A stretch of 64,000 nt of DNA from Callaeas wilsoni (Eukaryota; Chordata; Aves; Passeriformes; Callaeidae), in NCBI GenBank assembly GCA_013398955.1, contig VWPU01003226.1, positions 1-64,000 of the forward strand, read 5' to 3'. Below the pieces are notes generated by a model that was not told where the DNA came from, did no database searches, and saw only the letters and a list, made by a program, of their open reading frames with translations. Position numbers and translations under genes: made by a program. Positions 13,236-24,038 of the stretch are shown piece by piece. Numbering within the stretch: the first letter of the stretch is position 1; each line of letters opens with the position of its first letter.

Positions 13236-13701
13236 TCACCCAGAGCCAAGGCCTTTCATGCTCCTCACCCCACACCCTGGGGAGCAGGCTGGGGGTGCAC
13301 AAGGAGCTGGGAGGGGACACAGCCAGCAGAGCTGACCCCAGTGACCCAAGGGATATCCCAGACCACCTGGATCATGTCCAACAAGAAGAAAACCTGAGCA
13401 ATAAGGACTGAAGGGGGAGACATTTGGAGTGATGGTGTTTGGCATTTCCTAAGTCACTGTTAGGCAGGATGGAGCCCAGCTTTCCTGGGGATGGCTGAGC
13501 ACCTGTCTCCTCACAGGAAATGGGGAAGGAATTCCTTGCTTTGCTTGTGCACAAGGCTTGTTGCTTTACCTGTTAAACTGACTTTATCTCAACCCATGAT
13601 TTTTGTCACTTTACCCTTCTGGTTCTCTTCCCTATCCCACGGCAGGGAGTGAGGGAGCAGCTGCGTGGGGCTGAGCTGCCCATGGGGGTTAACCCATGAC
13701 A
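13236..13701 (+). mobile_element. Solo LTR, avian ERVL-like type (degenerate)
   Basis: Over most of its length this matches, from memory, the common LTR of ERVL-like endogenous retroviruses in birds: a GC-rich 5' part with the words cacccagagccaaggc and ggggtgcacaaggagctggg, a central block with tttggagtgatggtg, and a 3' part with gactttatctcaaccc ending in ttaacccatgaca. The canonical CA lies at 13,700-13,701. The element reads on the plus strand. The TATA region is missing or decayed, and the polyadenylation hexamer reads GTTAAA instead of ATTAAA. No gag, pol or env frames flank it, so it is a solo LTR left by recombination. The 5' terminus is uncertain and may lie further upstream. Confidence 0.8.
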
Positions 13702-15414
13702 TTACCTTAGGGCAGGGAGCATTTCCCCTATTCATATTTCAGAGGCTTCTTCTCAGTATCAGCATTTCAACAACTGTCTGATAATCCTGCTGTGACATCA
13801 GAAAAAAAAGATCCTGTCAACAGTTCAATTTAAAATTTTATTTTTTACACTTGTAAAGGAATACAAATAACAATTCATCTCTTTTCTACATTAAACTATT
13901 TAAAAGATGTCTCTGTGGGTTCCATCTGCAAGCTGATGAATCCGAAATGTGTAACAGCAATGCTGGCAAGAGGCTGGCTGTTCCTTATACTGAGCTGCAT
14001 ATTTTCTGTTTGCAGATCCAAAATTCTTGCAGTTTCTACAGTATTTGGTGTTAAATGACATCTACTGACATTGAGACCCATCTACAGCCATTAAGGCTGC
14101 ACCTCCTGAAGAGGAGCATGGCTGAGGGGCAGCGTTTGCCATCCCGTGCTAGGACACAGCCTTGTGGAAGAAATAGATTATTTGGGGGAAGAACAGACAA
14201 GATGACAAATGGACCAAGTATTAATTAGCAATTAATGACTCCAGAGGGAGGACAGACAGGTTGAAAGCAATTTGTAGGCTTAGTCTGGGAAACGGTTTTC
14301 CCTCAGAAGTGCTCCAAAAGAGAGCTGTGGTCTTGGAGAGGAGGTGGGCAAGCTGCTCAGCTGGGCGTGACACCCTCCGAAGCTGAACTGCTGCTCATGA
14401 AATGTCTTCCCTGCATTTGACTCTATCTGTTACATCAGGTTAACCAATGCTGAGCCAAATCCATTCAACGTTTTCCTGCCTAGCTCTGAATCCCTGGAAT
14501 TTACAGGAATCTGTTAGTTCCTAATTGCACTTGCTGCCCCAGTTCAGAGTACACATTAGTACGAGTCAAGTTTGTGGTCCATAAAAGGATTTTACTGGAG
14601 GCTGAGTGAAAGTGGCTCTATATATTCACACTACTTTTATTTGGAGAAATAGTGATCATTCAGCATGTTCCTGGTGCTTTGGGTTTTTGCCACCCTGGTG
14701 TGTGATTAGGGGCAGAGGATGGTGTGCACGTTTCATAACGGGGCAGTAAGAGAGTCCAAATACTAAATGCAATGCTGTGTTTTGCAGTGAAGCCCTGCTG
14801 CTCATATATTTGTCTTTGCCTTGCTCCTGGAGATATTTTTAAAAATATTCATAAACTGAAAAAAGTCACAGTTTTGCAGTGGCTAAATAAATTTAGGACA
14901 GTTGTGACCATCAGTAGCTTCTTCACAAGGCATTACAAAGTCAGCACTGTTAGCTGTGGTGGCCTGCTTCAGTGCAGCAAAACCACAACCTCTAGTGGGC
15001 TCACTAGTTCAGCACAGTGGAATATTATTTATATTCAATATTCCAATTTATTTCTTGTTTAAATCCTTTGTTTTTCTCTTCTGGTTCCTCTTTAAAAATA
15101 CTGTATGAGTGTTTGAGTTTGTTCCTCCCACCCTTGCACAGATCACTGTGCTCAGATCTTTAATTTATTGTGGCTGGTTTGGAACAGGGATCAGTAATTT
15201 TATAGGATTGTGGCGCCTATTGACAGCACCAAATTTTGCTGGTACTTTAAGAAGCAATTTTGTAATGAGACTAGGAGTACCTTAAAATGAAATTACTTGT
15301 TAAACAAGATGAGATTTTCCTAGTTATCTTGTTTCCTCTGTGAAATAGATCTGCTGACACTCCAAATCTCACTCGTGAAGTACTCCACAGGAGATATCAG
15401 GAGTTGTGTAAGCC
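13702..15414. other. Unannotated DNA
   Basis: No recognised repeat or gene. The sequence is mixed-complexity and AT-rich; a minus-strand frame near 13,896-14,081 has no identifiable content. Confidence 0.4.
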
Positions 15415-15615
15415 ATGGAATATTTCTTTCCTCCTTTGCAGCTCTGGATTACTTGACTAGACTGACTCTCCCATTAGGAGTATGGAATATTTCTTTCCTC
15501 CTTTGCAGCTCTGGATTACTTGACTAGACTGACTCTCCCATTAGGAGTATGGAATATTTCTTTCCTCCTTTGCAGCTCTGGATTACTTGACTAGACTGAC
15601 TCTCCCATTAGGAGT
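15415..15615. repeat. Perfect tandem repeat, 3 copies of a 67-bp unit
   Basis: Three head-to-tail copies start at 15,415, 15,482 and 15,549. They are identical at every position by reading. Each unit begins atggaatatttc, contains a pyrimidine tract ending in cctcctttgcag (a good 3' splice-site match), and ends cattaggagt. The flanks are unrelated to the unit. Three copies without a single difference imply a recent expansion or an assembly artefact. It is not a CRISPR array: units abut directly with no spacers, and the host is a vertebrate. Confidence 0.97.
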
Positions 15616-18262
15616 TTGGGCTTGCAGGGCAAAGCCGACGTACAATGGGTATCCCTGGCTGGAAGGGGGAACACACCAGTTTCTGGAAGACAAAATAAAA
15701 CTGCAACCACAGTAATACCCAGTGACAGAAGTTCCAAAGCTCCCCCAGACTTTTGTAATGCCTCTTTTATGGAAAGAAACTTTATAAAAAACTCAGTATT
15801 TTATCAGGAGTTTAGATGGGGGAAGAAAAACGCCTACAGTTTTGTGAATCTGTCCAGAAATTAAGGAAAAATAAAGAAGAAAATTTCTATTTCAAGAAAG
15901 GACGGAACTGCACAAGGTCTACCTGACTGCTTTCATTAATTACTTCTGAGATGTACAGTCACAGAGGGAAACTGCTGTTGTTTGTATTTTTTTATCGTTG
16001 AACATAAGTAAGCGGGGGCTCAAAAAATTGGTTCTCAAAGAGGTAATTAAAATTAATGTCTATGATGGATGAGGAGGAGGGGGAAAGTATAACAGCTTGT
16101 GGTTAAGTAAATCATAATCTTGGGAAAAAGCCATGAGATTGTGTATGACCTGTAATTGGAGAATAGTGGGGGAGAGGGTTGCATTCTTCTGAAGAGACAG
16201 AAGCTTACCCGATGGCTGATAAGTGGCTTTAGCTCTCTGCTCTGGAATCTAAATTAGGTAGAAATATTCTGCTCTCAAGGTCTCCTGCCTTGGTTATTCC
16301 CTTGAGCACTGAAAGAACTATATATTCATCCACTGTACTGTAGTGACCCAATATGCTGCCCAGCTTCTCCTAGTTATCTTTTGAAGGACAAAAACCTATT
16401 TTACCCCTTTCCTCTTATTTAGGGAAATTTCTTGCTTGTCCTAAATGAATAACCGTCCCAAAAAGTCTCTGTATTAACTAGCATATAGCATCCTTTCAAA
16501 GCCTGTGAGCAGAAGTATGGAATTTAATTGTTTTACGATAATTCAGAAAGTCTTAATTTTATGTATGTATTTAACAGCATTTATTTTACATATACTCTAT
16601 CTCCAGCATGACTTTAGTGTGAAGAAACTAACTTTTAGTCACATGTGCCCTTTATTTCAGAAGCAGCAGTAAGGGGAGCCTTCCTTGTGCGGGACTGTGT
16701 TTTGCCTCAGAGTGCTGGCAGAGGGGATCCTTCTAGCTTGATGCATGAGAAGGTTAGAAGGACCAAGATCTCCTTTTCATGCTTTTTTCCTTGCTCCCTT
16801 CAAGCCTGATTTCTGTGATACTGCCAGTCACAAGTGCTGACTGATCCCTTCATTTCTTCCAGTGCAGCTGACAAAATTATTTTCTTTTATTAGAATTAGC
16901 ATGGTGAGCTTATTGATAAAACCTAAATCAGACAATTTAGGGGACAAGACTTTGGAATAAAGAAGCCTGGTTGTTTTGGGATTTTAGAGTTAATCTGACC
17001 TTCATAATTAGCATGTGGACCTATAGTAATTTGAATTTAATATCTTCAAATTCAACATCAATCTCTTTCTCAACAAAATGCTGTTTGACAGCTTCTTTTT
17101 CCTTTATTTTAATTTAAACCTCCTTATGAAGCTGATTTGTGAGAGTCCAGAATAATTCCCTTTTAAATTAAAAATAATACTTTATTCTCTTAGCTATCAA
17201 TTAATGTGTTTGTGGCCTCCTTCCAGTTGTCTGGGAAATGGAAAAGTGCAAAATTCCTGCCTTTTTATATTAGCTTCCTAGATGGCATCATTTTTCTAAG
17301 AAGAAAATGCCTGCAAAGCAACCTGTTGTTCCATAGAGGACACATACATGCTGGGTTTCAGTTAAAACAGAGCTGCTATGAATGTCAAAACAAAACAATT
17401 AGGGAAAGATTAATTGCATTTTTCAGGTAGCTAATCTTTGTTAAAAAAAAGAAAACAAAACAACAACAAAAAAAAACCCTGCAGGATTTTTCCTCTCTTA
17501 GTATTTTTTCTTGCTTAGTTTATGTATTGTTGCGAGGCCTTGGGTTTTAGGGTGGGTTTTTTTCCTTATTAACTTCTGCCATCTCTCTTGCAGAAAGTAG
17601 AAGATAGATTGTGCATGGAGTAGGGATTGTAGAAAGAAAAAAACACAGTCCTATGACTAAGATAATAATATTATATGGAGATTTTTCTTTTTTCTTCCTC
17701 TGCAGATTTCCTTTTTATGCTAGGATGGCCTTGTTATGAGCAGTCCTGTATGTAGGCTCTCTATAAATCTCATTTTCAGAACATATTAACACAGTGCTGT
17801 GCCTGCTAAAGGATGTCCCTTGAAGAAGGTACCTCAGCTGCACACTGCTGCACCAGGGCTGCTGACAGACACCAAAGCTTTTGCTCACCAGATGACCCTG
17901 GCTCTATCTGTATTTGCCCAAAAGACAGGATAAAAAGCCCATCTTTTTTTTTTTTTTTTTTTTTTTTTCTGGCAAAGATATCTTATGCAGCTCAAGCTAT
18001 TGATTATTTCAAAGCCAATAAACACTTAACACTCCTTGCCTCAGTCTTGCATCCTTAAAATGTGCAAGTAGCATCACCCTTTATCTTTCCAATGTGTGAA
18101 ATTAAAAAGGGGAAGGGAGATTTTCACCCTTGAGAAACTCAGAGGCTCTTCTTAGCATTGAAATAAGTTCTGTGGCTACACCATGGGCAAAGAGGAGATC
18201 TCAAAAAAAAGTTCTAAAAATTAATGTTAATTATTTCCACTACCTGAACCTCGTCCTATTCC
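15616..18262. other. Unannotated DNA with poly-T tract
   Basis: A 25-base T run lies at 17,944-17,968. Strong acceptor-like tracts end at 16,660, 17,593 and 17,705. The one at 16,660 is followed by about 48 open codons in one frame, but without a good donor. No repeat family is recognised. Confidence 0.4.
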
Positions 18263-18475
18263 TGTGATAAGACACAAGAAAAAGGAATGAGGTTGTGTCA
18301 GGAGAGGTTCAGATTGCATATTAGGAAAAGTTCTTCACCCAGAGAGCGGCTGGTCACTGGAACAGGCTCCCAGGGAAGTGGGTTCAGTAGCTTATCTTTA
18401 GGTAATCCTGCAGGGACTTGGAGCCAGTGATCCCTGTGGGTCCCTTCCAGCCCGAGATGCTCTCTGACTCGTGAC
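18263..18475 (+). mobile_element. CR1 LINE, 3' fragment
   Basis: Matches the avian CR1 3' region on the plus strand: the words gaggttcagattgcatatta, ttcttcaccc, ctggaacaggctcccagggaa and the terminal gggtcccttccagcccgag followed by a decayed version of the short 3' repeat. It is 5' truncated, as is normal for CR1 insertions, and noncoding. Confidence 0.85.
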
Positions 18476-20106
18476 AGGTTTCAGTATCTGCAGTGCAGGG
18501 AGATTCTCTTGCCATCCCTGGACCCATGACCCTGGGGAGCAAGGCTGAGTAGCTGCACTGTGGGAAGGCACAGGACCTCCCCCAGGCTCTCCAAGGTGAT
18601 AATATTCAAGGTATGTGTTATATAGAGGGCAGAAAAATATAAAGGGCTGGTTGTGCTTTTGTTGTTTTTTTTTTTTTTCTTTGAGAAAAGGACAACTTAA
18701 TTTACAAAGGTAAAAAATTAGTATGCGAAAGGTGAAGAAAACCTACTTACTGCAGAGTAGGGAATTAGGATGCATCTTAATTTTTACTGTTCATTAAAAA
18801 TTTCCCAACACTTCTTTATGGCAGAGATTCAAAGACAGCCTTTTTACTTGACTTAAACTGGATACAAAATTCTGCAAATTATAGTGGTTGAAACGTGTCC
18901 TGTTCATCAGTCCTTCAGATGGAGGCACACCCTCCACGCTAGTTTGGTATCCTGTGGCAGTCAATTGAAACTCTATTTCAAAGTAACAGGATTCTCCAGA
19001 GACACAGTCCTCCAATATCCTGCATCTAATTGTAGACACCAGGGCTTGAGGATTTCTGTCCATCTAATGAATTTCCCTGTGATCTCATTTTCCAAAGCAG
19101 CAACAGTTTATTTCTCTTTATTTCTTGCCAATAAGAACTGGGCTAAAGGAAAGTTACATGTAGGACTTTGAAGTATTGAGTCATTCATTTATTCACAGAA
19201 ATAATTAACGTCTGTAGTTTCACATTAACTGTTTTTCTGTTGCAGGAGATAGCTATTTAATCTAGGTTTTAAATCATCTGCAATCATTAACAAAAAAAAC
19301 CAAAGCCAACCAACAAAAAATAAAATAGTCTTTCTTCTTCACATTGAAAGCTAATTTCTCTTTTGGGTTAGATGACTAAGTACCTACCACCAGAAATAAC
19401 AAGGAGCATGAAAGAGCTAAGCATAGTAATACAGAATATGTAGTTAAATATGGAAAGGAACACAAAACAAACAAACAAAAAAACCAACAACAAACAAATA
19501 AACCCCCTCGCTGTTGGGGTTACAACTGAGACACTAGCCCAGATGTTCGGAGACTTCTGCAGCACCAGCCTGGTGCAGAGGTATTTCAAAGAATCCATAA
19601 ACCTCTGTAATGCCCCTTTTAGCTTTGCCTTGATATAGGGAAAGGAAACATACTGGAAATTCAGCCATCTTCCTGTCCACAGCAGAAGGTTATTTTCCGA
19701 GGTCTGTCTTCCAGTGGGCCACCCCTGCTAGATGGTCCTTTACTTCCCCCTCCAACAGGGGCTGGGTGAAGGTGCTGAGACCCTCTCTGGGAGATGCTGC
19801 TCTGCTCCAGGGCAGCAGGAGGGTGCAGCCCTTTAAAACAAATATTCCACAGCCAGCAGGCTCCCAAAGAACGTTTTGAAAACAAAGTTTTAATTTCACT
19901 GGTTCACCTCTTAAGCTTTATGGTGTTCAAGTTTTAAAAAGCTTTGATAGCTGTTATGCAAATTGTATAATGATTAAAAGATTGTTTCATTTTTTTAAGG
20001 ATGTATTGAAAAGTAGGCACACTAATGGAGAATTTTATCCTTAAATTGGGACATTATCTGGGTATGGCAGACAGCTTGAGCTTTTTTTAAACTACCCTCT
20101 CATAGA
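18476..20106. other. Unannotated DNA with A/C-rich simple sequence
   Basis: An irregular CAAA-type low-complexity tract lies at about 19,460-19,505 and a smaller one at 19,290-19,325. Overlapping frames at 18,794-19,171 on both strands have no recognisable content. Confidence 0.4.
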
Positions 20107-20263
20107 TGGTTTCTTTTGGTTTTTGTTTCTAGGGGTGGGGGGGTGGTTGGCAGTGTTTTTTTGGGGGGTTGGAGGTTGCTTGTTTGCTGGTTGGGGGTGC
20201 TAGGGGGATTTTGTTGGGGTTGGTTGGTTGGTTTGGGTTTGGTTTGAAGGTAGTGGGGTTTGA
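20107..20263 (+). repeat. G/T-rich low-complexity tract with G-quadruplex potential
   Basis: For about 155 bases the plus strand is almost only G and T. At least seven G runs of three or more are spread through it (for example ggggtggggggg at 20,132-20,143 and gggggtgctaggggg near 20,193). The minus-strand frame across it (Pro/Thr/Lys-rich) is a composition artefact. G runs at this spacing could fold as G-quadruplexes on the plus strand. Confidence 0.85.
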
Positions 20264-22705
20264 TTGATTTCAGAATGCAATTAAAACAAAAATGTTTTCC
20301 GTAGCAGGTGGAACTTTCCATGGACTTGCTCACGCAGAGTTTAATGCCCAGGTCTCACTACATTTCAGCTAAAATGCACATGAATTAGCTTTTATACTGA
20401 CACTAGAAAAAGTTCTACACTGGTTTATAAAAATATTTCCTCCTCAGTAATGAGTGCAAGAGAAACTTCCAACTTGAGAGTTTTAGATCAACCCTGTCTC
20501 TAATTGTCATCACTGCCAGTGATGCTTTGAAACTCAGCTCCAAGTTTATCATATAACATTTGGTATCAGCTGTAAAATTCTCCAGTGTTTGATTGAATGG
20601 CAAATGTTATTATCCTCCCAAAAGGTTTTAATTAAGATGTTTGGAGGCCAAACAGCTGTGCATGGAAATGCTTACTTCAGCTGAAAAAAAAATTAAACTT
20701 TGGAACCCATAGTTTCAAATACTTAATTTATATGCCTTATCTTCTGCTTATTATGGAAATCCAAATTAATGGAACTAGTGGAAATTGCAGACACACTTCT
20801 GCTGGTACAAACTGGGGAGCTGGGAATGAAAATGAGCACAGGATTCTTCTCTTTGTATTTGCAGAACATCTGATTGCTACACCTTGGCACAAGCGAGTCT
20901 CTACCAGAGAGGATTGAGCCTGGGGGGGATTAGGCTGGAAAAACAGAAAGACTTGATGTACTGCATGACTCTGAGTGTTCTCTAAATTAATATAAAATTC
21001 CTAGAAAATCAGTCTTGTATCCATAATATCCATGTGTATGGTATCTAGTGATCTTTTATGCTAAAATGTTTGGAATGTTGATATTTTTTTAGGATTGTGT
21101 CTGTCCCTCGCTCAGTTTTTATTTATGGCTGAAGTTGATTGGGGTATGGGTACCAAGCTTTGGGAACTTATTTGTTTGTGGAGGGGCAGAGAAGGAGGTT
21201 GTTTTGGTGTTTGTTTGTTGTTTGTTTGGGTTTTTTAAAATCTCAGTCAACAAATTCTACTTCCCTTCTCAGAAATGTACTGTACAATGTGGATGTTATA
21301 GGGCTGTATTTTGTTCAGAATTCAAGTTTTCTGGGGGGTTTATGGTAGGGGGTTTTTTTTTGCGAAAATTCCTTAGTATGTAATTCTTGCAGCATAAAAA
21401 TATAAATGGGAGTATAAAAATTTTCAAAGCAAACCAATCTTCTGCCTGCACTATGAACCACAGCAGACTGGGGGGCTCCTAGAAAATCCAGCAACTGTTG
21501 GATTAAATTGCTTTAATTTTTTCTGCTTTACTGATTGAACGGGTTTGAAACTTGGGAGTAACCTTGAAGACTAAACAGAGAAATTTAGTATTCTGAGCCC
21601 ACCAAAGCAGATAGAGGTGTCCAAGAGTCAGGGATTGAAATGCCTTTTAGCAGATGCCCTGTTGCAAGGGCAGGTCCTTGCTGTAGATCCTGCTCGGGTG
21701 TGACAGTGAAAGCAGATACTGAAATGGTCATGAGCACCCCTTTCCCTGTGCTTTCATCCTCTCTGTGCCTGTCTCACCTCTTTCCAGAAACAAAGTACCA
21801 GAACACACCTGAAGAACTGTGTATGCTACCTCTGTAAATTAAAAAAATAATGGCTGGAGCATTTTAACAGCCTCTTTCCTGGCAGGCACCTCTCGTCTGT
21901 CATAGGAATCTAATTCAGAGGCACAGTAGGTTTCCAGCCATTAGCAGATGTTGTAGGTTACATTCCATTCACTACCCTTGGAAAAAATACCCAGCATGTA
22001 TTCTAACAAAGGAGGGCTCTGCCTCTTGGGAAGAGGCTTGCCATGCTGCAGAACTCCTGCTTTTGAATGTTTTCCAGAAAGGAAGAGATGTGAGAAGTCT
22101 TTGTGTACTGGAAGGGCAAGAAAGCAAATGTTCACACCATGTTCACTTTCCAACATGCAAGAGCAGCTTCCCAAATTAAAAGAAAAATGCAATCAGGACA
22201 GAACTCCAGTGTCAATAAAAACCAATATTTTTTATGCCAGTGTCTTTCAACTGAATTTCAGGGTAAGCTTGCTTTCTTCCCTGCTGTGCTCCCCTGCAAC
22301 TTGTACAGCGCTGGCTCCTATCTTGGAGATAGAACAGAAATCAAATTCATCCTCTCCTTATCTTTCTCTCTCCTGTCTCCTGTAGTCCTGATGTGATCCC
22401 TAGAAGATGGAGGATTTCCCCTTCAGTTCCCTTGAATTCAGGAGGTAATGATGGCATTTACCGCTATTTCAAAACCAGCTGAATGGTAATATCCAGGAGT
22501 CTGAAGGCAAGCTGTCAGTCAAGAGGAGTGTCAGTCTTGCTCTTGTGCAGGGTGTAGCTGAGGGCAGCAGTGGCCAGGGACGGGACTGCACCGCGGCAGG
22601 AGAGCAGCAATGTTTGGCAGCCCTCGCCAAGAGTGAGCAAGCCCCAAGGCACAGTCAAGCTGCCCTCACTTGCAGCGTAGGTCTGGGGGTGCTGCTGTTG
22701 TTCAG
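20264..22705. other. Unannotated DNA
   Basis: AT-rich and GT-rich stretches without a recognised gene. A GC-richer segment at 22,530-22,705 directly precedes the CR1 copy and may be part of an unrecognised repeat. Confidence 0.35.
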
Positions 22706-23054
22706 TACCGAAAGAAGGCTCAGGGGAGACCATATTCCTCTTCAGCTACCTGAAGGGTTGTGGCAAGGTGGGGTTGGTCTTTTCTCTCAGGCAACCAGTG
22801 ACAGGACAAGAGGAAATGGCCTCAAGTTGTATCAGGGGAGGGTCAGCTTAGATATTAGGAAAAGCTTCTTCACTGACAGAGAAGTTAAGCATTGGAATGG
22901 GCTGCCCACAGAAGAGGAGTCAACATCCCTGGACGTGTTCAAAGCAACAAGTAGCAGTGGCACTTGACAATATGGTTTAGTGGGCATGGTGGGATTTGGT
23001 TGAAGGTTGGTGGTCTTGGAGGTCTTTTCCAACCTCAACGATTCTGTTTTTCTG
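22706..23054 (+). mobile_element. CR1 LINE, 3' end fragment
   Basis: The longest plus-strand CR1 3' end in the window. It runs from agaaggctcaggggagacc through ggacaagaggaaatggcctc, tattaggaaaagcttcttcac and gtcttttccaacctcaacga, and ends at attctg just where CR1 elements terminate. About 350 bp survive of a full-length element of several kb. Frames of about 140 codons on both strands here are CR1-derived and are not host genes. Confidence 0.9.
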
Positions 23055-23773
23055 TAGCTACTTTTAGTTGGAGCTGCCAGGTCCTCCTGCAACACTGCAC
23101 TGATTTCAGGCACGCAGAGGTGAGGTGAGAATAAAACCCTGCACACGGCAGGATCCGCGGCTCCGCGAAGCTGTTGGGGATTGCTGGAGGGCATGCTGTA
23201 CTGTTGGCAGTCCCGCAGGAACCTCACTGAGGTACCAGAACCCATTATATGCAAGCTATATTTCCAAACACTCGCAGCAGAAATCTCAATGTGGCAATAA
23301 GTGCGAATTATGACCCTATGGGGTGGAAAGTGAAATGTTCTTTTGTTATGGGAGGAGGTAATGGATGTCGTCTCGGCTGCTGCGCTCCGCCCTGCAGCTC
23401 TTCTGCGCCTGGCTCACCGCAGTGCAGAGGAGCAGGGAGCCCTCTGTGCTGGGGATGCTCTCACTGGAAGGGACAGAGGGCTCTGGCCCTTATTTCCCTT
23501 GGTAGCCCAGGCATGGTGTTTGTGGAGCATCTGGCAGAGAGCTGGGGGCATCCTGATGTTCATTCTCTGTGCCTCTGCCCTGTCACATGCTCTTGTTATA
23601 GTTTTGCAGATTTAACAGTCTGGGCTTGGTCTTATGACTTCACAGTTGTTGTGGTGAATGAACCAACCACAAGAATGAAAAGGGAGCCACAGAGCCCAGA
23701 AAAAGAGGTTTGTGGGCTGGTTCCAAAGAGTAAAACCCCCTCTGTGAGGATGGCTTCTCCCATTGAATTCCTG

Positions 23774-24038
23774 TGACCTGATGTAGGCTCGGTCTGTCTG
23801 ACTGACAGTGGACAGACACCCCTTGGATCTCCTAAGGAAAGGTAACCAGACCTGTCCTGCCCTTCCTTTCTCCCTATAGGTCACTGCTATGTCATCCCAG
23901 CCCCCTTCCCTGTATCCCTTAAAAGCTCACTCAGTCTACTATCTTGCTCTCTTCGTTTGTGGTCCCCTTCGAGGGAGCTCCTACAATAAACCCTTGGAAC
24001 ACCGGCCGAAGGAGCCTCCTCTGCTCATTTGTTTCTGG
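23774..24038 (+). mobile_element. LTR-like segment, unclassified endogenous retrovirus
   Basis: The order of signals is LTR-like: a TATA-like ccttaaaagc at about 23,917, then an AATAAA at about 23,985 in acaataaacccttgg, then about 50 bp of GC-richer U5-like sequence ending in a CA near 24,038. A TG start near 23,774 would give about 265 bp. I cannot assign a family, and no retroviral coding sequence is nearby. The overlapping 107-175-codon frames on both strands are better explained by this GC-rich noncoding sequence. Confidence 0.4.

Noticed and set aside
15415..15615. Three-copy repeat considered as a CRISPR array
   Set aside because: Units are directly abutting with no spacers, and all other evidence points to a vertebrate genome.
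16661..16805. Open segment after a strong acceptor that contains GAFLVRD, reminiscent of an SH2 domain core
   Set aside because: Only about five residues match, the SH2 context before and after is missing, and there is no good donor before the stop.
17706..17747. 42-nt segment between a very strong acceptor and a GTATGT donor
   Set aside because: Micro-exon length and only 13 open codons; too likely to be chance.
17944..17968. T25 run considered as the poly(A) tail of a minus-strand retrocopy
   Set aside because: No minus-strand AATAAA just before the run and no coding similarity beside it.
18794..19171. Overlapping 89- and 95-codon frames on opposite strands
   Set aside because: No splice context, motif or repeat relation that would favour either strand.
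22545..23254. Two 140-codon frames on opposite strands
   Set aside because: Both lie over a CR1 3' end and carry CR1-derived sequence, not a host gene.
23249..23884. 175-codon plus-strand and 90-codon minus-strand frames
   Set aside because: No motifs; composition and both-strand openness fit noncoding GC-richer DNA next to the CR1 and LTR-like segment.
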